Program-made: the position numbers and the translations under genes | Assembly (NCBI GenBank): GCA_963768165.1 | Contig: CAVYHJ010000002.1 | Span: forward strand, 248,001 to 312,000 | Reading direction: 5' to 3' | Source of the DNA: CAVYHJ01 sp963768165 [NCBI: uncultured bacterium] | GTDB taxonomy: Bacteria; UBP4; UBA4092 | Length of the DNA: 64,000 bases | The notes under the pieces: model-generated | Databases searched by the model: none | The model's input: only the letters and a program-made list of their open reading frames with translations | Told to the model about the DNA's origin: nothing | Part shown: in pieces, positions 56,619-64,000 of the stretch | Layout: each line of letters starts with the position of its first letter | Numbering within the stretch: the stretch's first letter is position 1

Positions 56619-58408
56619 ATGAATTCTGTATATAGTAAATGGTTCGGTTCATTTTTGTTGTGGGTAGGAGTGTTTATTATTGTTAATGGTATGGGTTTCG
56701 GACAAACAGGAACTATCCATATCACTTCTTCTCCATTTGACAGTTTGTATCAGTTATTCTCCGAAGATTCCAGTTTTGCAAAAAATACAACCGATGCGTT
56801 TTTCCCTTATTGGTCTGCTCCTGCCAATCATGCATATACATTAATCTGGAGCAATGTGAGCGGATATAATACACCATCCTTTTCTACAGCCTATTTATTT
56901 GTGAATAGTACGATAACTTTTAACGGGATTTATACACCTTCAGGGTCACCCCCAGCAATTTAACAGCGACAGCCGTCAATTATGTCATTGTAAACTTAAA
57001 TTGGCAGGATAACAGCAACAATGAAAAGGGATTTATAGTAGAACGGGGATTGGCCTCCGACAGTATTTTTTCAGCGATTACAACCACTGGAGCCAATGCT
57101 ACCAGTCTACAGGATACCAGTGTAGCTCCTCAAACCGCATACGTCTATGAGATTTTAGCAACCAATGCAGTGGGTACTTCAGTTCCTTCCAATGTGGCGA
57201 TAGTCACGACCACATCTTTACCACCCAGCTCACCTGTGGCTGGATTTACAAGCAACATGACCTCTTTATTTTCCGGAATGTCCGTACAATTTACCGATAC
57301 CTCAATATACCCCGAAACCTGGCAATGGAATTTCGGGGATGGAGCATCGCTTACGTTTCAAAATCCTACGCATCTCTATGAAAATACAACCAGTGCTGTT
57401 TTTCCAGTCCAGGAAATTGTAACCAATGTATTAGGTTCGGGAACAGCGTTGGGGACTATTTATGTAGGAATTGCGCCAAGTAATTTAACAACGTCTCCCA
57501 TTGTCGGTCATCCCTATGGAAACCGTTTATCCTGGCAAGACAATTCGAATAATGAAATAGGATTTCAACTCTATAGTAAGATGGCACCCGATCCCAATTC
57601 CCTAGCGGGTAATTCGTTTTCTTTCACTACCACCGTGCTTCAAAACCAAACGACATTTGATGATTACGGGTCAAATACAGCAGTTGGATTGGACTCTACA
57701 TTACTCTATGCTTATGAAGTCCGGGCGATAACCTCTGATACCGTTTCAGCGTTTTCTTCCTACGGGCCACCTTTTGCAGCGGCTCAATTTTATTCCTTCC
57801 CGTCTTCAGGATATATCACTTTTGGGTTAATGACGGTTCAAGTTGGGGATTTGTCTTCCAACGCAACGACGTGGTATTGGGATTTCGGCGATGGGAATAC
57901 GTTCACTGGACAGAATCCCGGTTCGCATGTTTATAATTCTACCACTTGTGCGGTCTTTTATGTCACGGAAAGTGTAAACAATGGGTTGGGATTTGGCAGT
58001 GTTCTCGGTAAAGCAATTTTCCTGAATGTTCCACCCTCGAATTTATCAGCTACGACTACGGGAGATCCACAAGTCTTTGTATCCTGGCAAAATAACTCGC
58101 TTTATGAGACTGGAAATGAGGTTTACCAGCAGATAAATGGTGGAGTATTTTCATTGCATACGAGCTTACCCCCGCATACTTCCAGTTTTATAGATACCAA
58201 TTTACTCCCGAATACGAACTATGGATACGAGGCACGGTCTACCACATATACAGCCGTATCGAATTTTACCAATGTCGCCACTGTCAATACAGGAATTACA
58301 TCTGGAATAGATCGGCATTATTGGTTCTATTATTCAGGAAATCAATCACTGGATGAAGATGTATTGGATCAACCTAAAACCTTTTTGGAATCTTATCATC
58401 GCAAGTAA
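56619..58408 (+). CDS. Secreted PKD/FN3-domain protein, frameshifted
   Basis: One gene split by a single-base shift. The first frame (56619-56963) has a signal peptide (about 1-28) and ends shortly after a run of five C (56949-56953). The second frame carries on to 58408. One extra C would give SGSPPSNLTATAVNYVIVNL with no stop, about 596 residues in all. Domains after the shift: FN3-like (LNWQDNSNNEKGFIVERG), PKD (WQWNFGDGASLTFQNPTHLYENTT), FN3-like, PKD (WYWDFGDGNTFTGQNPGSHVY) and FN3-like. Such modules mediate binding to sugars or proteins outside the cell. Either a homopolymer sequencing error or phase variation could explain the shift. Confidence 0.75.
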
Positions 58409-58421
58409 ATAGTAGAGTATT

Positions 58422-60044
58422 TTACGGGATATAATAAACAAAAATAGAATAACCTATACGGGCAATTGGTTTTTTCCGTTTTAGCCAGTTGTTATAGCCT
58501 TTATTTTGGAAATAAACACCTTGCAAGGCAGTGGCATTGACGGCGACATAGCCGTGAATCTCTTCGACTTTCTCCGGCCAAGATAACCGTTGGAATCCTT
58601 GGAAACTGGTATCTTCCGGAAAGTAAATATTGTAGTAAATTTTATTGACTTGATTTTGTTTCAGCCAACGGATAAGGTTTTTAGTATCTTGTCCCCAATC
58701 GAGATTGGAATCCACCAGATATTTATACCCGCGTTTAGATCCCCCGATCAATTCATTAAAATACGCCAGGTCATAGGGATAAACATGTATCCAAGCGAAG
58801 ATATACCAACCCATTAAAAGGAGTGAGAGTCCGCGATACTGCCAAAATTGGATATTTTTCAAATTCAACATAAAATTAGATTGAATACTATATTTCCTCC
58901 AAAATTGAGCGAGAAATTTCCCCGATGATAGAATGAAAAATGGATAAATTGGCAGGATGTGCCGGATGCCGATATTCACAGTATTGGTGAGGGAGAATAA
59001 CAACCATCCAATCACCGGAATCCATAAAAATAAATCAACAGGAATACGTTTCCCCCATTTGATTTTCCATAATTTCCAGGGAATCGCCAGAAAAGAACCG
59101 AGTGAGAAGAGTAACAAAGGAATGGGTGTTTTGATTAATAACGCAACGATATAATAATACCACCAGCCTTTTTCGGAATAATGTCCCCAGAGAAAAGCGG
59201 AATGGCCTGTGTTCAAATGAATCCGCAGGTATTTTAATGAATGAAAGAAACCCCACGGGTCATTGGTTGGTAAAAACCAAAAGATACCTATGAAAAGACC
59301 TAGAAGAGAAATTAATAGCCCTTGAAATATAATGACAGTAATTTTTTGAGAAAACGAAATATTTCTCAGTATGGAGAGAAATAAAAAAATGATAAAAAAG
59401 GGGACAAATAAAATCCCGGAAGCCTTGATACTTATGGTCAGACCCAGTAGGATTCCGGATAGGATTGCTTTTTTCCATGAGGGGAATTGGAAATAACGGG
59501 AAATGGAATAAATCCAAATTAATCCCAGGCAGGTGACCGGGAAGTCGGCAACTGCCAATCCACCGAAAGAAGTTAACAGGGGACAGAAAAGAAATAGTAA
59601 TAAGGAAAATCGAGCGGCTATAATTCCGTAATATTTCCGACTCCATTGGTAAATGAAATACGCAGATAACATAAAAAGGAATATTGAAGAGAGACGCGCA
59701 AAAAACAGAATCATTTCCGGGGAGCGGGTATTTTGAAACAAAAATTCCATTTGCGCCTCCGTAACATATTTAAGATGCGCCCAATTCAAGTGATCGGATT
59801 GAAGCTGGAGTGGCATCAAGAATAGAGGGAGCGCCACTAAAATGGAAGTCAGAATGGACTTCTCACTAAAGGGCCAAATAGTGAATCTTAAAAGATATAA
59901 ATAACCATCAACAATGAAATAAGGTTCGTCCCAAACGTAGGATTTCCATAAAGAAGTGCTTAAAGGGAAAAGAGGGGAGACAAGAATGAGAAATAAACAC
60001 CATCGGTCAATCTTATTGAAATTATGTAAAAATGGAATTTTCAT
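58422..60044 (-). CDS. GT39-type membrane glycosyltransferase
   Basis: A 540-residue polytopic protein with about ten to eleven membrane segments, predicted to transfer a sugar from a lipid-linked donor on the periplasmic side (ArnT/PMT class). The first periplasmic loop carries the acidic SYVWDEPYFIVDG motif with the expected Asp-Glu. A C-terminal soluble stretch (DSNLDWGQDTKNLIRWLKQN) is common in related proteins. The acceptor is unknown. It ends the polysaccharide block. Confidence 0.82.
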   Translation of the reverse strand: MKIPFLHNFNKIDRWCLFLILVSPLFPLSTSLWKSYVWDEPYFIVDGYLYLLRFTIWPFSEKSILTSILVALPLFLMPLQLQSDHLNWAHLKYVTEAQMEFLFQNTRSPEMILFFARLSSIFLFMLSAYFIYQWSRKYYGIIAARFSLLLFLFCPLLTSFGGLAVADFPVTCLGLIWIYSISRYFQFPSWKKAILSGILLGLTISIKASGILFVPFFIIFLFLSILRNISFSQKITVIIFQGLLISLLGLFIGIFWFLPTNDPWGFFHSLKYLRIHLNTGHSAFLWGHYSEKGWWYYYIVALLIKTPIPLLLFSLGSFLAIPWKLWKIKWGKRIPVDLFLWIPVIGWLLFSLTNTVNIGIRHILPIYPFFILSSGKFLAQFWRKYSIQSNFMLNLKNIQFWQYRGLSLLLMGWYIFAWIHVYPYDLAYFNELIGGSKRGYKYLVDSNLDWGQDTKNLIRWLKQNQVNKIYYNIYFPEDTSFQGFQRLSWPEKVEEIHGYVAVNATALQGVYFQNKGYNNWLKRKKPIARIGYSIFVYYIP

Positions 60045-60073
60045 TCAAGCCAATGTATCCCAATTGATGTTTC

Positions 60074-60958
60074 CTATTGGGAAGATGGGGATGGTTTTAT
60101 TTTTCTGATTTCCTCATTGATCTGGTTTTCTTTTACTTTATTTCCCATACTACGGTAAACGGTTGTCAGACCATACAGCGCAGATGTAGATTTAGGATTG
60201 AGGGCAAGTGCTTGATTCCAATATTTTTCAGCGGATGTCAAATCTCCTGATTGAAACAAGGCTTCGCCAGCCAATTCATAGGCGTTGACTTGTGTCGAAT
60301 CGAAGGCGATGACTTTATTATACATAACCAAGGCTTGTGCCCATTGCTTTCGTCGGGTGTCAATGAGCGCCAAAAAGTAATAATAGGACGTTTCATTCGG
60401 TACAATCCGGTTGGCCTGCGTCCAGGCATCATAGGCAATATCCAACTGATTATTTTCATAGGCTGCCCAACCAAGTTCATTATATAACCAGCGATCTTCT
60501 TTATTCAGTTTGGCTGCTTCCAATAAATCAACAACAGCTTCCGGCAATCGTTTCATTTTGCGTTTTACTACACCCAAAAGGAAATACCCGTGATAGTCCT
60601 TGGGATTTAATTGTTTTACTTTCTCAAACGCGTCAATTGATTCATTAAATTTTCCCATGTGTTCATAATAATCTCCCAACATAATATAGAGACTGGAATC
60701 AGAAGGAGTAATTTTTAGCGCTTGATTCACCTGTTCAATCGCCTCAGAATATCTTCCATCAGTCGCCAGTTTTCTAGCTTCATCCATAAAAATCCGGGGG
60801 TTGCGGGCCTCCAGATATTCCATTAATCGGGGGCTATACCAATCAAAAAGGAACAGCGCCAGAATGAAACCTAACAAGATTATAAACAAGGAACGAAAGA
60901 TTTGCTGGCGTATTTTTGCTATATCTTTCGCGGAAGAAATTGTGGAAATATTTACCAT
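60074..60958 (-). CDS. Membrane-anchored TPR protein
   Basis: A 294-residue protein with one N-terminal membrane segment (about 24-44) and about six tetratricopeptide repeats (for example YSEAIEQVNQALKITPSDSSLYIMLGDYYE; FNESIDAFEKVKQLNPKDYHGYFLLG). It probably scaffolds or counts partners in polysaccharide assembly. It follows the epimerase gene by 7 bp, so they are in one operon. Confidence 0.8.
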   Translation of the reverse strand: MVNISTISSAKDIAKIRQQIFRSLFIILLGFILALFLFDWYSPRLMEYLEARNPRIFMDEARKLATDGRYSEAIEQVNQALKITPSDSSLYIMLGDYYEHMGKFNESIDAFEKVKQLNPKDYHGYFLLGVVKRKMKRLPEAVVDLLEAAKLNKEDRWLYNELGWAAYENNQLDIAYDAWTQANRIVPNETSYYYFLALIDTRRKQWAQALVMYNKVIAFDSTQVNAYELAGEALFQSGDLTSAEKYWNQALALNPKSTSALYGLTTVYRSMGNKVKENQINEEIRKIKPSPSSQ

Positions 60959-60965
60959 AACTATT

Positions 60966-61913
60966 CTAATTCGATTTGAGTGTACGAACCCAATCTATTT
61001 CATTGGCTAATCCCTGTCGTAAATTATATTTAGGATGATAGTCCAAATCCGTTTTCGCTTTTTGGATATTCGCTGAAGTTCGAGTTACATCACCGTGTTG
61101 TTTCTCCAAATACTGAACTGTCCCTTCCTTATCCGCCAACTCGAACAAGAGGGTTAGGACATCGTTCAATATCTCCACATGCCCCCCCCCGATATTATAA
61201 ACTTCACCGGGCTTTCCGCGACTTATAGTAAATAAATTCGCATCAATAATGTCATCAATATAGGTGAAATCACGTTTTTGTGTCCCATTACCGTACACCG
61301 TTATCGGTTTATCGTGTAAAATCGCCTTGATGAATTTATGAAATGCCATATCAGGTCTCTGCCGGGGGCCATAAACGGTAAAATAACGCAAGCTAACAGC
61401 CGGTATCCCATAATTTTTCCAGTAGAGATAACAGAGATGTTCCGCAGCCAATTTTGTGACACCGTAAGGAGAGACAGGTTTGGGCTGTAACGTTTCAGCC
61501 ATTGGTTCATCACCAGGAACATTTCCATAAATGGAGGAAGAGGAGGCGTAAATAAATTTTTTAATCGGTTTGTCTTTGACGGACTCCAGTAATCGCTGGG
61601 TAACCAGAATATTATGTTCCGTATACGCGGCGAAACTGGAACCCCAACTAGCACGAACACCCGCCTGAGCCGATTGATGAAATACAACGTTAATATCTCC
61701 CAATAACTTTACGATATCGCAGGTCCTTAAGTCTTCCTCATAAAAAGTAAACTTCTTCGATTGAAGCAAAGTATGCAAATTTGATTCTTTCTGGGACAGA
61801 GCATAGTAGTCCGTAAAACAATCTACGCCGTGTACATCATAACCCTCTTGAATCAACCGCTCCGCCAAATGGGAACCAATAAATCCGGCAACGCCGGTAA
61901 CCAAACAATTCAT
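60966..61913 (-). CDS. NAD-dependent nucleotide-sugar epimerase
   Basis: A 315-residue short-chain dehydrogenase/reductase of the extended type, predicted to epimerise a UDP-sugar such as UDP-glucuronate. NAD motif VTGVAGFIGSHLAE, the VDCFTDYY segment seen in UDP-glucuronate 4-epimerases, active-site SSSSIYG and Tyr-X3-Lys (YGVTK), and sugar-binding LRYFTVYGPRQRPDMA. AAGGAG lies 10 bases before the ATG. It supplies a precursor to the neighbouring polysaccharide genes. The exact sugar is inference. Confidence 0.88.
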   Translation of the reverse strand: MNCLVTGVAGFIGSHLAERLIQEGYDVHGVDCFTDYYALSQKESNLHTLLQSKKFTFYEEDLRTCDIVKLLGDINVVFHQSAQAGVRASWGSSFAAYTEHNILVTQRLLESVKDKPIKKFIYASSSSIYGNVPGDEPMAETLQPKPVSPYGVTKLAAEHLCYLYWKNYGIPAVSLRYFTVYGPRQRPDMAFHKFIKAILHDKPITVYGNGTQKRDFTYIDDIIDANLFTISRGKPGEVYNIGGGHVEILNDVLTLLFELADKEGTVQYLEKQHGDVTRTSANIQKAKTDLDYHPKYNLRQGLANEIDWVRTLKSN

Positions 61914-61966
61914 TTACACATCACTCCTTAAGAAATAAAATTGTGAAACTTGTATTACTCTGCATT

Positions 61967-63997
61967 TTACTTGGGAATTTGTTTTTCTAGTTCTTTGACC
62001 AGATTTCGAATATTATCCGCATCCCCTCCATTTTTTTGGACATTCAGATACTGACTAAATTCTTCAATCGTTTTTTTCGGATCCTTATGCAAATACATAT
62101 CAATAAATCCGAGTTGGCGATGACACATAAAGAAGGTGTCGTTTAATAAAAGTGTGCGTTTATAATATTCTTCCGCGATAGAATAATCCTGTTTCGAGAA
62201 ATAAATTTGGCCTAAATTATAATCAATGCGAATATCGTTATAGTTGGTAGTTGCTTTGGAATATTCCTTAATCGCGTCGTCCAGCCGATTCAAACGGGCG
62301 TAATATCCACCGAGATAATAATGCGCCAATCCGTTGTCCGGCGTAAGTTCTATAGCATGTTCCATAAATTGTACCGCCAGGGGAAAATTACTATTCTTTT
62401 CATCTTCGGCAAAAATCCGTCCTATTCTAATATAGAAAGAAGCACGAAAACTGTCCAGACAACTTGACATTGCCCAATATCCATACCCAGCAAAAAATAA
62501 TGTAACCAAAAAAATAAATACCGGAATTTTCACAGTGTGTGTCAAAGGATTTTCATAAACGAATATTGGCCAAATTTTATTCGTGGAATAATGAGCTTGT
62601 TCCAAATTACAGAGAGCAACCATCAATCCAAGAAGAACCCAAAATTGCATGGCGGAAGCAGGAACATGCAAAGGAAAACCAAACAAAGCAGAGATTAAAA
62701 CTGCCAGTATTCCACCGTAACATCCAAGATATAACCAGAGCGAATGACGATCCTTCCAAAGTTGGAACTCATAATATCCCATCCAAAGCAATGTCAGCAG
62801 CAGAAAAAGAAAACTGGCAAATCCAATGATACCGGTATCGGTAAAGGCTTGAAGAAATTCGTTATGCGCGTATGCCGCATTAATGTCCTGTACTTCCTGT
62901 GATATGCGGTGATATCCTTTATTTCTGGTATCGTTGACTACTTTGGCTTGATAATCCAGGTACTGAACGAAATAATTTCCCTGACCCAATCCCAGAATTG
63001 GGTGGTCTTCAATCATCCGGATAGAGGTTTGCCAATGTAGAAACCGACCTTTGATAGCGATATCCGAAGTGGAGGAATATTTGTGCCAGTAGCTAATGAA
63101 TCCGATGACGAGTATTCCGAGGACAATCGTTTTCCATAAACGACGGTATGAGTAAATTCGCTGGATTTGAGCAAACCATTTTTCCGAAAAAAGCAATTTA
63201 CATTGTTCCGGATTGTGCAGGATCATCCATCCAACAATGAACACAGAACCAAGTGCTGCCAAAAGACCCGCGCGATTACCCGTGATGAGCAATCCGAATA
63301 CAATTAACAAAATGTAGAGAATGCGCAGACCGAAATCTAATTTATTTTTTCTTATTGTAAACAAGAAACCAATACTCAAAGGAAACAGGGAAGCGAGAAA
63401 CCAGCCGAATAAATCCGAATTTCCCAGCATACTGGTGATATTTCCAGGTTGATTATTTTTCTGCCAATGGAACGGGTCCCAACCTAATTTTTGGATTATT
63501 CCATAGAGGGAGGCAACCAGCCCACCTAATAGGAGACCTTGTATAATGATGTGTATTCCTCGAATATTTTTTGTAGTCTGAGTCACTACCCAATAAAGCA
63601 GAATAAGGGAGAACCATTGAATCCAGTTTTCTAATAAAGAAGAACGATTTCCCGGCCAGAATTGAGTTATGAGATTTATGACTACAAAAACCAGTAACGG
63701 GAAATGATTGGGGTGACCGACCCACCTCCATGATTTACGGAGAGAACATTGAATTAACCAAAACAGAGCAAGTAGAGTCGCTCCCATTATCAGCAATAGC
63801 CATTTAATATCAATGGTTGGTAATTGTGTGGATATGTAAAAAGAGACCGAAACAGAAAAGACTAGGATTGAAATACACCAGGAGAAAAAGGTGTTGGAAA
63901 TCTTGCTGGAACCCTTCACCGGTTTAATTTGTTTTTTTAATAATATGTTTGACTTGGATTTCTTTGCCACGATGGAACCTTTTTGTTGGTTCATCAT
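61967..63997 (-). CDS. O-antigen-ligase-like polymerase with C-terminal TPRs
   Basis: A 676-residue membrane protein with about twelve hydrophobic segments. A Wzy_C/O-antigen-ligase core (about 200-430) includes GRFLHWQTSIRMIEDHPILGLGQGNYF and AHNEFLQAFTDTGIIGF. The C-terminal 160 residues are tetratricopeptide repeats (NGLAHYYLGGYYARLNRLDDAIKEY). It is predicted to ligate or polymerise surface glycan on the periplasmic side. Fusion to TPRs is known in some proteins of this class. Two adjacent ATGs mark the apparent start, but it lies 3 bases from the window edge and the frame is open, so the true start may be outside. Confidence 0.82.
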   Translation of the reverse strand: MMNQQKGSIVAKKSKSNILLKKQIKPVKGSSKISNTFFSWCISILVFSVSVSFYISTQLPTIDIKWLLLIMGATLLALFWLIQCSLRKSWRWVGHPNHFPLLVFVVINLITQFWPGNRSSLLENWIQWFSLILLYWVVTQTTKNIRGIHIIIQGLLLGGLVASLYGIIQKLGWDPFHWQKNNQPGNITSMLGNSDLFGWFLASLFPLSIGFLFTIRKNKLDFGLRILYILLIVFGLLITGNRAGLLAALGSVFIVGWMILHNPEQCKLLFSEKWFAQIQRIYSYRRLWKTIVLGILVIGFISYWHKYSSTSDIAIKGRFLHWQTSIRMIEDHPILGLGQGNYFVQYLDYQAKVVNDTRNKGYHRISQEVQDINAAYAHNEFLQAFTDTGIIGFASFLFLLLTLLWMGYYEFQLWKDRHSLWLYLGCYGGILAVLISALFGFPLHVPASAMQFWVLLGLMVALCNLEQAHYSTNKIWPIFVYENPLTHTVKIPVFIFLVTLFFAGYGYWAMSSCLDSFRASFYIRIGRIFAEDEKNSNFPLAVQFMEHAIELTPDNGLAHYYLGGYYARLNRLDDAIKEYSKATTNYNDIRIDYNLGQIYFSKQDYSIAEEYYKRTLLLNDTFFMCHRQLGFIDMYLHKDPKKTIEEFSQYLNVQKNGGDADNIRNLVKELEKQIPK

Positions 63998-64000
63998 AAC

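Overview
The window reads as a chromosomal segment of a Gram-negative, probably uncultured bacterium of moderately low GC. Evidence for an outer membrane includes a heptosyltransferase-like GT9 protein, an O-antigen-ligase-like protein, a CsgG-like exported protein and a lipoprotein. I cannot name the phylum from sequence alone. The complete 16S (39346-40925, minus strand) would settle it. Most intact genes outside the island and the 42-48 kb block lie on the minus strand.

Layout. 1-3190: two tandem paralogues of a secreted GH44 glycosidase. The second is complete. Of the first, only the N-terminus is in the window. An intact IS4-family insertion (3279-4711, 8-bp target duplication) sits just behind the promoter of the complete copy. 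5086-8431: a carbohydrate ABC importer in which the solute-binding protein is fused to the MalF-type permease, followed by a MalG-type permease. No ATPase is present. 8574-19171: a seven-gene same-strand cluster of LemA, three zinc-ribbon membrane proteins, a CsgG-like exported protein and two kelch-repeat exported proteins. They share signal peptides and a C-terminal module, and this is the best candidate for an undescribed envelope system. 19774-23778: a transglutaminase-like protein and an ABC exporter. 23862-28300: molybdopterin genes (moeA, mogA/moaB-like, moaC), a TPR protein and the redox repressor rex. 28421-35148: a phosphodiesterase-like membrane protein, a DUF362 ferredoxin-like protein, GT9, an SGNH-like protein, an acyl-CoA-synthetase remnant and a small membrane protein.

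35278-41268: a complete rRNA operon (16S, tRNA-Ile, tRNA-Ala, 23S, 5S) with tandem promoters, a processing stem, a boxA and a terminator. 41803-48732: dGTPase, a divergent GH125 mannosidase-like protein coupled to a second transglutaminase protein, a methyltransferase flanked by direct repeats, and a SpoIID/LytB-domain protein. 48830-56473: a 7.6-kb integrative island in tRNA-Gln, bounded by a perfect 53-bp direct repeat. It carries a tyrosine integrase, an excisionase-like protein, a ribbon-helix-helix-like regulator, a retropepsin/DUF5678 pair, an ankyrin lipoprotein and a frameshifted DUF5659-like gene. 56619-64000: a frameshifted PKD/FN3 secreted protein, then a surface-polysaccharide block (GT39, TPR protein, nucleotide-sugar epimerase, O-antigen-ligase-like TPR protein).

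The glycosidases, the sugar importer and the secreted PKD protein suggest polysaccharide use. Short palindromic repeats are scattered between genes, and several sit in frame inside coding sequences. All family calls are by eye; no search was run.
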